DNA from: JAPLJM01 sp963708515
GTDB lineage: Bacteria > Desulfobacterota > Syntrophia > Syntrophales > Fen-1087
DNA length: 64,000 nucleotides
NCBI GenBank assembly: GCA_963708515.1
Contig: CAVPSX010000018.1
Span: 186,001 to 250,000 of the forward strand
Direction of reading: 5' to 3'
Position numbers and translations under genes: made by a program. Every line of letters begins with the position of its first letter. Position 1 is the stretch's first letter. The notes under the pieces are model-generated. The model saw only the letters and a list, made by a program, of their open reading frames with translations. It had not been told where the DNA came from and did no database searches. Positions 8,551 to 16,857 of this stretch are shown here, piece after piece.

Positions 8551-9162
8551 ATGAAGCGAAAAACATGGACATGGTTTGTCTTTGTTTTTATGGCTGCCGT
8601 GATGCTTTCCCTCTGCAGTTGCGGCAGGAGTGACGATCGTTCGACTGGAACCATTGAACTGAACAATAACAGCATTGCGACGATTGACGGTTTCTATCTG
8701 GCGCCAGTAGATCAAAGGTCATGGGGGCCGAATATTTTGGCGGGCCCGTTATTTCCAGGACAATACACCTCTATTGTTGACATATCCCCGGGTCTTTATG
8801 ACACGAAGATCAGTGCCGCCGGTGCATACAGCGACTATTTCGGCTATCTGTATGACATTCCCATAGCCGCAGATGAATATCTTCCTCTGTACGTGTACGA
8901 TTCGAGTTTCACGGGATCGCTGGAGATCCGCAACAATACTTTGGGCGCCAGCATCATTGGCGTCTTTGTGGTACCTACCGACGTCTCCACATGGGGCGCA
9001 AATCAGACATCTTCAGCGATCAGGCCGTCGGGCTTGCTTCACTTAACTGATTTCGCGCCTGATTTTTATGATTTAAAAATCGTATGGAACGTCGGTCCGG
9101 ATTCCATTTATTATGATATCCGTATTGACTCATTGGCACTGACAACACTCAATGTCGATTAA
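8551..9162 (+). CDS. Putative lipoprotein with two tandem homologous repeats
   Basis: A 203-residue protein whose function I do not recognise. The start at 8551 follows a purine-rich GGATGGGGG stretch and opens on a signal peptide ending LCSC, a plausible lipobox with Cys24 as the lipidated residue. The mature part holds two copies of one module of about 75 residues. Copy one runs from IELNNNSIATIDGFYLAP to GLYDTKI. Copy two runs from LEIRNNTLGASIIGVFVVP to DFYDLKI. Each copy has a W-G pair (QRSWGPN, VSTWGAN) in its middle. The pattern resembles bacterial all-beta extracellular repeats. A consensus promoter lies upstream and a small secreted protein gene follows after 15 bases. Confidence 0.75.
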   Translation: MKRKTWTWFVFVFMAAVMLSLCSCGRSDDRSTGTIELNNNSIATIDGFYLAPVDQRSWGPNILAGPLFPGQYTSIVDISPGLYDTKISAAGAYSDYFGYLYDIPIAADEYLPLYVYDSSFTGSLEIRNNTLGASIIGVFVVPTDVSTWGANQTSSAIRPSGLLHLTDFAPDFYDLKIVWNVGPDSIYYDIRIDSLALTTLNVD

Positions 9163-9177
9163 TAAATAGGGGGGCCT

Positions 9178-9474
9178 ATGAAGCGGACAGAATCATTATT
9201 TTACATGAGTGTAATCACATCATTCTTGGTCATGATGTTGTCGGGGACCGTATATGGCGCCTCGGTGACCATGCAGCGTGAGGCTGGTCTTCAAACCGGT
9301 CAAGAAAGTGCCGTCACAAAAGACGATGTGAACAGGGATGGCAATCAACTGAAGTTCTCGCCACTGAGATTAAAGAATAATAATGACTCAGGCGGGGAAC
9401 CTGAGGCCGACAATCGCTCAGTGAAAAAGGAGCGATATAAGCCGTATATAGAAGGTCAGGGTGAAAAAAAATAA
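9178..9474 (+). CDS. Small secreted protein, unknown function
   Basis: A 98-residue protein starting 8 bases after a GGGGGG run, with a clear signal peptide (SVITSFLVMMLSGTVYGA, cut near residue 28). The mature region is short, hydrophilic and charged (KDDVNRDGNQL, KNNNDSGGEPEADN) and ends Lys/Glu-rich. No fold or motif is recognisable, and it may be intrinsically disordered. It lies 15 bases downstream of the repeat lipoprotein and is probably co-transcribed with it. Confidence 0.6.
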   Translation: MKRTESLFYMSVITSFLVMMLSGTVYGASVTMQREAGLQTGQESAVTKDDVNRDGNQLKFSPLRLKNNNDSGGEPEADNRSVKKERYKPYIEGQGEKK

Positions 9475-9671
9475 AGTAAGACATGGTCTCCCGTAGCTTT
9501 ACACATCTCAGGTCTCCTGCTCGGCTTAGCGTTCGAAATCTTCTTGATTCCAGGAATGATCCATTAGATAGATATTGACGAAGGTGATTGTCATACCGTT
9601 TGAGAAAATCGTCGCGACGGAATGAGAATGGTCAAAAAACGGGATCTGGCCGTTCATTGTCGTTTAAGCTT

Positions 9672-9701
9672 TTGACATTCCCGGCACAAATCAGGTATAA
9701 A
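9672..9701 (+). promoter_or_regulatory. Sigma-70-like promoter for the LPS-sugar operon
   Basis: TTGACA (9672-9677) and TATAAA (9696-9701) are separated by 18 bases, about 30 bases before the first gene of the operon. The 9475-9671 stretch before it holds nothing else I can identify. Confidence 0.65.
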
Positions 9702-9730
9702 CGACCAAAATTGATGACGGGAGGACAAAC

Positions 9731-10888
9731 ATGATCAATCCATTTTCCTTTACCGGAGCCGGAAAGATTGTTTTCGGAACGGGATCATTCAAAAAGCTGG
9801 CGGAACATGTCCAGGCGCTGCAGGGCCGACGTCCGCTGATCGTGCTTGATAAAAATCTGGCGGCAGCGGGTTTCAGTAAAACGGTTGCGGATATTCTGGA
9901 CGGCAGCGGGCTTAAGCTGAGCTTTTTTGAGCAGGCCGAGCCGGAACCGAGACTGGAACTGGTCGACGAGGGGGCCAAAGCCGCCCTGACGGGAAAGTGT
10001 GATCTGGTCGTTGGCATCGGCGGCGGAAGCGCCATGGATTTGGCCAAGGCCATCGCTGCCGTGGCCGGAAACAAGGGCAAAGCGGCCGATTATTTGGGAT
10101 TGAATAAAGTTCCAGGCCCGGGATTGCCGACCATCATGGTTCCGACCACGGCCGGCACCGGCAGCGAAGTCACCTTCACGGCCGTCTTTGTCCGCCGGAA
10201 TCTCAAGAAAAAGGAAGGCATGAACAGTCCTTTTCTGTATCCCGATATCGCCCTGCTGGATCCGGAGCTGACGCTGACCCTGCTGCCTGAACCCACGGCG
10301 ACGACGGGACTCGACGCCCTCTGTCACGCCATCGAATCCTATACGTCCATCCAGGCGTCACCCATGAGCGAGATGATTTCCCTGGAGGCCATCCGGTTGA
10401 TTTCCGACAACCTGCGAACCTGCGTGCACAACGGCGGCGATCTCGAAGCGCGGGCAGAGATGCTGCTCGGCAGCCTCTATGCGGGCCTGGGCCTGGCAAA
10501 CGCGGGCGTTACGGCCGTGCACTCCCTGTCCTACCCCCTGGGTGGAAAATACGGCGTCCCCCACGGTCTGGCCAATACGCTCCTGCTGCCCCATGTGATG
10601 GCCTTCAATCTCCCCGGAAACATTGAAAAATTTGCCGTCATCGCCGAAGTCATGGGAGAAATCGTGGATGACCTGCCCCTGCGGGAAGCCGCCTGGCAGG
10701 CTGTTGAAGCGGTCAATGCCCTGATCGAAGACTGCGGCATCCACAAGACGCTTGCAGATCTCGATATTCCGCAGGAAGCCTTTCCGGAGCTGGCAAAAAC
10801 GGCCATGACCGTGGCGAGACCCCTTCAGAACAATCCCCGGAAACTGACTATGGAGGACGCCATAGAAATCTACGAGGATGCGTATTAA
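9731..10888 (+). CDS. Iron-containing alcohol dehydrogenase, candidate Kdo 8-oxidase (KdnB-like by context)
   Basis: A 385-residue group III metal-dependent alcohol dehydrogenase. It has the NAD site GIGGGSAMDLAKA (about 95-107), the PTTAGTGSEVT loop and the metal ligands in LDALCHAIESY and HSLSYPLGGKYGVPHG. GGGAGG precedes the ATG. On its own the family oxidises or reduces many alcohols. Here it starts a four-gene operon with a KdnA-like aminotransferase, hldD and kdsB. In Shewanella, KdnB oxidises C8 of Kdo so that KdnA can aminate it, so a Kdo 8-oxidase role is the contextual inference. General sequence resemblance is closer to ordinary Fe-ADHs than to Shewanella KdnB. Confidence 0.8.
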   Translation: MINPFSFTGAGKIVFGTGSFKKLAEHVQALQGRRPLIVLDKNLAAAGFSKTVADILDGSGLKLSFFEQAEPEPRLELVDEGAKAALTGKCDLVVGIGGGSAMDLAKAIAAVAGNKGKAADYLGLNKVPGPGLPTIMVPTTAGTGSEVTFTAVFVRRNLKKKEGMNSPFLYPDIALLDPELTLTLLPEPTATTGLDALCHAIESYTSIQASPMSEMISLEAIRLISDNLRTCVHNGGDLEARAEMLLGSLYAGLGLANAGVTAVHSLSYPLGGKYGVPHGLANTLLLPHVMAFNLPGNIEKFAVIAEVMGEIVDDLPLREAAWQAVEAVNALIEDCGIHKTLADLDIPQEAFPELAKTAMTVARPLQNNPRKLTMEDAIEIYEDAY

Positions 10889-10914
10889 ATCACCAAGAAA
10901 ATGGAGGAAACAGC

Positions 10915-12132
10915 ATGGCCGGTGCGGAGCTGATCGGTAAGGAAGAAATCAAGGAAGTGATGGAGGTCATGGAAACCGGCGTCCTGATGCGCTACGGTTT
11001 TGATAAGGAACGAAAGGGCGTCTTCAAGGTGCGGCAATTCGAGCAGGAATTTGCCGCATATTGCGGGGCAAAGTATGCCCTGGGCGTGACATCCGGCTCG
11101 TGCGCCCTGAAAGTGGCCCTTACAGCCATGGACATCTGCCCCGGCGACGAGGTCATTGTTCCGGCTTTTACTTTTCTGGCAACGTACGAAGCCGTCCTCG
11201 AGGTCGGGGCGATCCCGGTCATGGCCGATATCGATGAGACGTTGAGTATCGACCCTGCGGCAATTGAGAAGCGGATCACGCCAGCCACGAAGGCGATCAT
11301 CCCCGTGCACATGTGCGGGTCCGGGGCGCATATCGACAAGATCACCGACCTGGCCCGGTTTTACCATCTGCAGGTGCTCGAAGACAACGCCCAGGGCTGC
11401 GGCGGCACTTTCCGGTGCAAAAAACTGGGGACCTTCGGCGACATGGGCATATTCAGTTTTGACTATTACAAGACACTGACGACCGGAGAGGGCGGCATGG
11501 TCGTCTCGGATAATAAACGCCTCTATGACCGGGCCGAGTGGTATCACGACCACGGCCATGACCATAATCCCAAAGTCAGCCGCGCCATGGAGGGCCGGAC
11601 GATCCTCGGCTTCAATTATCGCATGAATGAGCTCCAGGGCGCACTGGGGCTCGCGCAGCTCCGCAAGCTGGACTGGCTCATCGCCGAGCAGAAGAAAAAC
11701 AAACAGGCGATCAAGGGATGGCTTGCCGCCGTTGACGGCATCAAATTCCGGGAACTCCCCGATCCCGAAGGTGATACGGCCACCTTTCTGGCGTTCAACC
11801 TGCCCAATCAGGGAAAAGCAGCGGCCTTTCAGAAAGCCCTCGGCGAAAACGGCGTCGATACGGTCTGCTTCAAAAACAATCTCTGGCACTACGTCCCCAA
11901 CTGGGAGCACTTCCAGGCATGGTCGACGGCGAACTCGCAACGCTTTCCGTTTACCAATCCGTTGTATCGGGGCAAAATCGAATACGGACGCCATCTGATC
12001 CCCCAGGCCGAGGATATACTGGGACGGACGCTGGTTCTGGGCATTTCTGTCAAGATGCCCGAGGAGCGAATGGCCGCCATCCGGGGGGCGATTGAAAGGG
12101 CCGCAGAATCATTACAGGAGGGCATGTCATGA
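10915..12132 (+). CDS. kdnA: KdnA-like PLP aminotransferase (8-amino-3,8-dideoxy-Kdo synthesis)
   Basis: A 405-residue DegT/DnrJ/EryC1-family sugar aminotransferase. PLP-enzyme features include VTSGSCALKVAL, LEDNAQGCGG and the lysine segment FSFDYYKTLTTGEGG. Several local patterns match Shewanella KdnA as I remember it: METGVLMRYGFD, the DHGHDH motif, FRELPDPEGD and NLWHYVPNWEHF. KdnA converts 8-oxo-Kdo to 8-amino-Kdo, giving the core sugar Kdo8N. GGAGGAAA precedes the ATG. It sits between the dehydrogenase and hldD, with kdsB in the same operon. Another nucleotide-sugar aminotransferase role is possible but less consistent with the kdsB linkage. Confidence 0.82.
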   Translation: MAGAELIGKEEIKEVMEVMETGVLMRYGFDKERKGVFKVRQFEQEFAAYCGAKYALGVTSGSCALKVALTAMDICPGDEVIVPAFTFLATYEAVLEVGAIPVMADIDETLSIDPAAIEKRITPATKAIIPVHMCGSGAHIDKITDLARFYHLQVLEDNAQGCGGTFRCKKLGTFGDMGIFSFDYYKTLTTGEGGMVVSDNKRLYDRAEWYHDHGHDHNPKVSRAMEGRTILGFNYRMNELQGALGLAQLRKLDWLIAEQKKNKQAIKGWLAAVDGIKFRELPDPEGDTATFLAFNLPNQGKAAAFQKALGENGVDTVCFKNNLWHYVPNWEHFQAWSTANSQRFPFTNPLYRGKIEYGRHLIPQAEDILGRTLVLGISVKMPEERMAAIRGAIERAAESLQEGMS

Positions 12133-13100
12133 TCGTTGTGACCGGCGGGGCCGGGTTCATCGGCAGCGCCTTTGTCTGGAAGCTCAATCAGGAAGGGATT
12201 GACGATATCGTCATCGTGGACCGCCTGGGCGAATCGGACAAATGGAAAAATCTCGTCAACCTGCGTTTTTCCGACCATATCCACAAGGACGACTTCCTGC
12301 GCATGATCAGCGCCGATGAGGTTCCGTTCGGGGTCCGCGCGGTGATCCACATGGGCGCCTGCTCCTCCACGACGGAGCGCGACGCCAATTATCTCTGGAC
12401 GAACAACTATCTCTACTCCTGCCGGGTCGCCGACTGGGCCCTCAAGCATCAAATCCGCCTTATCTACGCCAGCTCGGCGGCTACCTACGGTGACGGCGCC
12501 CGTGGATTCTCCGACGAGGACACCCGAACCCCGGCGCTGCGCCCCATCAACATGTACGGCTACTCCAAGCAGCTCTTCGACCTCTGGGTCCTCAAGCGGG
12601 GGCTGGAAAAGCAAATCGCCGGCATCAAGTTCTTCAACGTCTTCGGCCCCAACGAATATCACAAAGATGAGATGCGTAGCGTGGTCCACAAGGCCTATGG
12701 CCAGATCCGGGAAACCGGTCGGGTGCGGCTTTTCAAGTCGTCCCGCCCCGAGTATCCGGACGGCGGGCAGATGCGGGATTTCATCTATATCAAGAACTGC
12801 GTGGACGTGCTCTGGTGGCTTCTGGAACATACCGAAGTGAACGGGATATTTAATCTCGGAACCGGCCGGGCGCGAAGCTGGAACGACCTGATCCATGCTG
12901 TTTTTTCTGCTATGAAGATTGAGACGAACATCGCGTACATCGACATGCCGCCGGACCTGGAGAGTCAGTATCAGTATTTTACCGAGGCAAGCATGGGCAA
13001 GCTCAAGTCCACGGGCTGTCCCGTCGCCTTCCATACCCTGGAAGACGCCGTCAGGGACTATGTCGTGAATCACCTGCAACAGAAGGATCCTCACCTGTGA
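12129..13100 (+). CDS. hldD: ADP-glyceromanno-heptose 6-epimerase
   Basis: A 323-residue short-chain epimerase. It has the NAD motif TGGAGFIGS (residues 5-13), the HMGACSSTTERD segment typical of HldD, the catalytic pair in YGYSKQ, and KFFNVFGPNEYHK. It converts ADP-D-glycero-manno-heptose to the L-glycero form used in the LPS inner core. Its ATG overlaps the aminotransferase stop as ATGA and its own end overlaps kdsB, so the operon is tightly coupled. Length is normal. Confidence 0.92.
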   Translation: MIVVTGGAGFIGSAFVWKLNQEGIDDIVIVDRLGESDKWKNLVNLRFSDHIHKDDFLRMISADEVPFGVRAVIHMGACSSTTERDANYLWTNNYLYSCRVADWALKHQIRLIYASSAATYGDGARGFSDEDTRTPALRPINMYGYSKQLFDLWVLKRGLEKQIAGIKFFNVFGPNEYHKDEMRSVVHKAYGQIRETGRVRLFKSSRPEYPDGGQMRDFIYIKNCVDVLWWLLEHTEVNGIFNLGTGRARSWNDLIHAVFSAMKIETNIAYIDMPPDLESQYQYFTEASMGKLKSTGCPVAFHTLEDAVRDYVVNHLQQKDPHL

Positions 13101-13849
13101 AGATCGTCTGTATCATTCCATCGCGGTACGAATCCTCGCGGTTTCCCGGGAAGCCCCTGGCGGATCTGTGCGGCAAACCCATGATTCAGCACGTTTACGA
13201 GCGCGTCCTTCAGGCAAAGAAATTATCGTACGTCGCCGTGGCAACCGATCATGATGAAATCTTCAGGGCGGTTCTCAAGTTCGGCGGGGAGGCCATCATG
13301 ACCTCCCCCGATCATAAATCGGGAACGGACCGCATTGCCGAGGCTGTCGCGGCGCTCAATCTTGAGATTGACAATATCGTGGTGAATGTCCAGGGGGATC
13401 AGCCGCTCTTTGAACCATCCCAGATCGACGAGGTGGTCCGGCCGCTGCTCGATGATCCTGCCGTTCCCATGTCCACGCTGATCTATCGGATCCGGCGCGA
13501 TGAGGAAATCACACATCCGAACGCCGTCAAGGTGGTCTTCGACAGGAACCATTTTGCCGTCTATTTCTCGCGCGCCACCATTCCCTATGTGAGAGATCCG
13601 GGACAGACGGCAGACTATTATAAACATCACGGCATCTATGCCTACCGCAAGGATTTTCTGGAGAAGTTCACGCGCCTGCCTGTGGGAACTTTAGAGCGAC
13701 TGGAGGCCCTGGAGCAACTTAGGGCCATCGAACAGGGCTACAAAATCAAGGTGGTAGAAACATCTTATGATTCCTTGGAAGTGGATACGCTTGAGGAGCT
13801 CGCGCGGGTGGCGAAAATCATCAAGGATAGAGCATTGAATAACCAATGA
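13097..13849 (+). CDS. kdsB: CMP-Kdo (or CMP-8-amino-Kdo) cytidylyltransferase
   Basis: A 250-residue enzyme of the KdsB family. It has IIPSRYESSRFPGKPL (residues 5-20), ATDHDEI, TSPDHKSGTDRIAEA and NVQGDQP. It activates Kdo with CTP before transfer to lipid A. Translation is coupled to hldD (4-base overlap). In organisms that make Kdo8N the KdsB partner prefers the amino sugar. The linkage with kdnA-like and dehydrogenase genes suggests that substrate here, but specificity cannot be read from sequence by eye. Confidence 0.92.
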   Translation: MKIVCIIPSRYESSRFPGKPLADLCGKPMIQHVYERVLQAKKLSYVAVATDHDEIFRAVLKFGGEAIMTSPDHKSGTDRIAEAVAALNLEIDNIVVNVQGDQPLFEPSQIDEVVRPLLDDPAVPMSTLIYRIRRDEEITHPNAVKVVFDRNHFAVYFSRATIPYVRDPGQTADYYKHHGIYAYRKDFLEKFTRLPVGTLERLEALEQLRAIEQGYKIKVVETSYDSLEVDTLEELARVAKIIKDRALNNQ

Positions 13850-13876
13850 AAAATGGTTCGCAAGTGGCGAATCAAA
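13837..13876 (-). repeat. Dispersed ~40-bp repeat, copy 1
   Basis: On the minus strand this reads TTTGATTCGCCACTTGCGAA followed by CCATTTTTCATTGGTTATTC. It overlaps the kdsB stop. A core inverted repeat TTCGC-N5-GCGAA is visible. Related copies lie at 33803-33840 and 57321-57360. Confidence 0.65.
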
Positions 13877-14017
13877 GATTTTTCGATTTTCCAGATATTA
13901 TGCTAATTTATTGTTTTCAATCATGTTAATATCTTATCATCTCTTCAGTGAAAAAGATTTTGATCGGCGGCGAAACCATTCTTCAAAGGTCTGATACAGG
14001 AAAAGGGAGTCAAAGGC

Positions 14018-14953
14018 ATGGTTGACATCGAATATCTCGAGCGCATCAAATTGGTCACAAATCCCATCGGTCAGGAGCTGATGGGACATCTGTTCCTGGG
14101 TCCGAATTTCAATCTTTTTGCCAAGGTCAATATACGGATTGAAAATCCCGAACGGATCCCGCGCGGCGAAAATGTGATTTTTGCCATGAATCACACGGAC
14201 CGTTTCAACTACTGGCCCTTCCAATACAAGATGTGGCGCATGCAGGACCTGCCCTGGACGACGGTCTGGGTCAAAGGTAAATACTATCGCAACCGCCTTT
14301 TAGCCAAAGGTCTGGACTGGTGCAACCTGATTCCCGTTCCTTCCATGGGATATCTCATTGAGGAGTTCTTCATGAAAAAAACCAGGCGGCGCATCGCCAC
14401 AGACGAGTACCGGGTGATACGAGACGTCGTTGAAGGAAAGTATGATGCCAGCGAATTTGTCCCCGGGTCGGCTGTTGAAACCATGCGGTTGCTGGGAGAA
14501 AACTTTACCGAATATATCAGGGATTACTATGAGGAGGTGATGGAGCGGGTCGCTGCGTTGAGCCGTCACGCCCTGCTCGAAAAAAAACTCAATCTGATCA
14601 TTTTCCCGGAAGGAACGCGATCAACACAATTGGGCGAGGGGAGGACCGGCATCGCCCAGCTCGCGCTGCATACCGGGGTCAAGGTCGTACCCGTGGGCTG
14701 CAATAACTCGGATCAGCTTTATCCGGGTTCGAGTCCAGTCGCCAAAAGCGGCCAAATCATTTACCGGATCGGGGAACCCCTGTGCATCGATAACCAGTTT
14801 AAAGAATTCAGGATATCTGAAAAATTCAAGTTGCTTTCAAAGGAATCGCAGCTCAAATACAGAGACCAGTTTGAAGGCGCCACCCGGTTGATCATGCTCA
14901 GCATCAGTGAATTGCTCGATGAAAAATACCGCCGGGCTTTCAGTGGAGCCTGA
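14018..14953 (+). CDS. 1-acyl-glycerol-3-phosphate acyltransferase-like protein (PlsC family)
   Basis: A 311-residue acyltransferase-superfamily protein. The acceptor-binding motif FPEGTRS is canonical. The usual HX4D catalytic motif appears as NHTDRFNYWP, so the Asp position is occupied by Asn. An insertion of roughly 80 residues (including KKTRRRIATDEYRVIRD) separates the two motifs, making it longer than typical PlsC. It probably acylates a glycerol phosphate or related acceptor at the inner membrane. The last 200 bases around its stop codon are duplicated at 16657-16856. Confidence 0.75.
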   Translation: MVDIEYLERIKLVTNPIGQELMGHLFLGPNFNLFAKVNIRIENPERIPRGENVIFAMNHTDRFNYWPFQYKMWRMQDLPWTTVWVKGKYYRNRLLAKGLDWCNLIPVPSMGYLIEEFFMKKTRRRIATDEYRVIRDVVEGKYDASEFVPGSAVETMRLLGENFTEYIRDYYEEVMERVAALSRHALLEKKLNLIIFPEGTRSTQLGEGRTGIAQLALHTGVKVVPVGCNNSDQLYPGSSPVAKSGQIIYRIGEPLCIDNQFKEFRISEKFKLLSKESQLKYRDQFEGATRLIMLSISELLDEKYRRAFSGA

Positions 14954-14958
14954 ATCGG
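14759..14958 (+). repeat. 200-bp exact direct repeat, left copy (3' end of acyltransferase gene)
   Basis: This stretch starts ATTTACCGGATCGGGG and ends GTGGAGCCTGAATCGG. It is identical by eye to 16657-16856 in the same orientation, 1898 bases apart. It spans the acyltransferase C-terminus and stop codon. The segment between the copies contains the diguanylate cyclase gene. Confidence 0.95.
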
Positions 14959-15047
14959 CTGCCTCATGCAAACGCCGGTACTTCTGTCCTTCCTGTTGCC
15001 AGATGGATTACCGGATCGTTTAGCGTAAGTTTTGTGTGGAAGTTCAG

Positions 15048-16436
15048 TTAAGACAAAGCGGCCTTCAGAGGCTGGATGATGTGCTTGTTGTACTGGCCCT
15101 TTTTTTGGTACATAAGCTTGTCGGCCGCCGATATGATCTCGTCGAGAGAAGCGGGGAATGCAGGATCATAGATGGCGGTGCCCCAGCTCAAGGTGAGCTT
15201 GTACGGCCGAGAGTCCATTGCATTGAATTCATTTATGTTTTGCTGAAGGCGCTTCGCAAAGGCGTCGGGATTCATTTCCGTGATCTCGGTGGTGATGATG
15301 GCGAACTCATCCCCGCCGATACGGGCGGTGATATCCGCTTCCCGGAGCGTCTGCCGGATGATGTTTGCCGTATCGACCAGGGCTTTGTCACCCTCATCAT
15401 GCCCCAGCGTATCATTGATCGATTTCATGTCATCGACATCGATGAAGGTGAGCGTCATCAGCCTTCCTGATCGGTTCACCGTTTTGAGCTGCTGCTCCGC
15501 AAGGGTGATGAAGCCGCGCCGGTTGTAAAGTCCGGTAAGCTGGTCCCGCATGGACATTTCCCGGATCTCTTCTTCCATCCGCCTGCGGTCAGTGATGTCC
15601 ACACTTGTGCTCATCATGCCTACGATATGGCCTGCGGCATCCTGCAGGGGCGCCATAGAGAAGCTGATGACAATCGGCGAACAATCCTTTTTCCTGCAGT
15701 AGAGTTCGATGCCCGTGAAGGATTGGCCTTCGAACACACCTTCACGCACAGCCAGGTACTCGTTCCGGTTGTCTTCAGGAATGAAGGGCAGGTTCCGTCC
15801 AAGCACTTCCGCTTCCTTCCATCCGAATGTGTGTTCAGCAGCCGGATTCCATAGTGTCACTTTTTCCTGGAAATCAAGGGTGATAATAGCGGTGGGGGAT
15901 GCCTGGAACAAGGTTTGGAGCGTTTCTTTGGCCTCCCGCAGAGCCTCCTCCGTCTGCTTATGTGCGGTGATATCGCGGAGGATGCTTTGAAGGCCGGCGA
16001 TGCCTCCCCGCTCATAGAAGGGACTCGTATTGACTTCCACGATCCTTAAATCTCCATCTGCTTTTTTGTATTTTAGCTCATGCGTTTCCGCCTTGTTATC
16101 GTTCAAGACCTTCTCAAAATGCTTTCTTGCGCTTTCCCGGTCCTCCGGTTCCAAAAGGTCGAGATAGTGAGAACGATACAATTCCTCTGGGGGGATTCTC
16201 AACTCGTTGATGATAACTTTGTTTGCGAATGTGAAATAACCCTTTTTGTTCAGTCTGCAGACGCCGTCGATGATGTGGTCAACAAGGTCATGGTATTTGA
16301 CTTCAATATCCCTTTGTTCGGCATAGGAGTTTATCAAATACTGTGTAAAAAAACCGTAGGCGATGAAAAGGAAGTACGTAAATATGCGTGTGATCAGCTG
16401 GCCCGGATGGAGAGTGTCAAAATACCAGTACAGCAT
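15048..16436 (-). CDS. Membrane PAS-PAS-GGDEF diguanylate cyclase, 5' end probably frameshifted
   Basis: A 462-residue readable part that would make cyclic-di-GMP. It has a hydrophobic segment at residues 1-35, PAS domains at about 48-160 and 170-285, and a GGDEF domain at about 296-455. The active site RIGGDEF is intact (GGDEF 374-378). An RxxD product-inhibition site (READ, 365-368) lies five residues before it, so feedback control is expected. The open frame continues upstream of 16436 without a start. An ATG at 16494 giving MIRRKIRR would join it if one A is removed from the A4 run at 16468-16471, so the true gene likely starts there. It is bracketed by the 200-bp repeat. Confidence 0.8.
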   Translation of the reverse strand: MLYWYFDTLHPGQLITRIFTYFLFIAYGFFTQYLINSYAEQRDIEVKYHDLVDHIIDGVCRLNKKGYFTFANKVIINELRIPPEELYRSHYLDLLEPEDRESARKHFEKVLNDNKAETHELKYKKADGDLRIVEVNTSPFYERGGIAGLQSILRDITAHKQTEEALREAKETLQTLFQASPTAIITLDFQEKVTLWNPAAEHTFGWKEAEVLGRNLPFIPEDNRNEYLAVREGVFEGQSFTGIELYCRKKDCSPIVISFSMAPLQDAAGHIVGMMSTSVDITDRRRMEEEIREMSMRDQLTGLYNRRGFITLAEQQLKTVNRSGRLMTLTFIDVDDMKSINDTLGHDEGDKALVDTANIIRQTLREADITARIGGDEFAIITTEITEMNPDAFAKRLQQNINEFNAMDSRPYKLTLSWGTAIYDPAFPASLDEIISAADKLMYQKKGQYNKHIIQPLKAALS

Positions 16437-16656
16437 CGCTGCGGCGAAGGATATGATGACCAGCCCGTTTTCTTCTGATCTTTCGTCGAATCATAGTTAA
16501 TATGGAGCCTCTCCAGTACGCCCTCATCCTGCGGGACCAACTTGCCCTCGCCGCGGCAAACGGGGAGACAAAGGCCGCTCAAGCCGTGAGTGGTGATGCG
16601 GAGAGAGGCGGGGTCGATTTTGAGAGGAACCCAGCGGTCCTCGAAGCGGCCGGATT

Positions 16657-16856
16657 ATTTACCGGATCGGGGAACCCCTGTGCATCGATAACCAGTTTAA
16701 AGAATTCAGGATATCTGAAAAATTCAAGTTGCTTTCAAAGGAATCGCAGCTCAAATACAGAGACCAGTTTGAAGGCGCCACCCGGTTGATCATGCTCAGC
16801 ATCAGTGAATTGCTCGATGAAAAATACCGCCGGGCTTTCAGTGGAGCCTGAATCGG
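16657..16856 (+). repeat. 200-bp exact direct repeat, right copy (acyltransferase gene fragment)
   Basis: A second, promoterless copy of the acyltransferase 3' end, identical to 14759-14958. Just upstream, AAGCGGCC is also shared between both flanks, with a few mismatches before exact identity starts. Downstream the flanks diverge at once, and the bactofilin stop is two bases away. The fragment cannot encode a functional protein. Confidence 0.95.
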
Positions 16857-16857
16857 G

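Noticed and set aside
10885..13094. Minus-strand open frames of 369 and 401 codons over the LPS operon
   Set aside because: Antisense shadows of the KdnA-like and hldD genes with no recognisable domains.
14715..14745. tRNA-like GGTTCGAGTCC stretch
   Set aside because: It lies inside the acyltransferase coding sequence and no acceptor or anticodon stems can be paired around it.
16502..16789. Plus-strand open frame of 95 codons upstream of the right 200-bp repeat
   Set aside because: It runs into the duplicated acyltransferase segment in a different reading frame; no family resemblance. The minus-strand frame here (GRFEDRWVPLKIDP...) could be a fragment of another gene but is too short to name.
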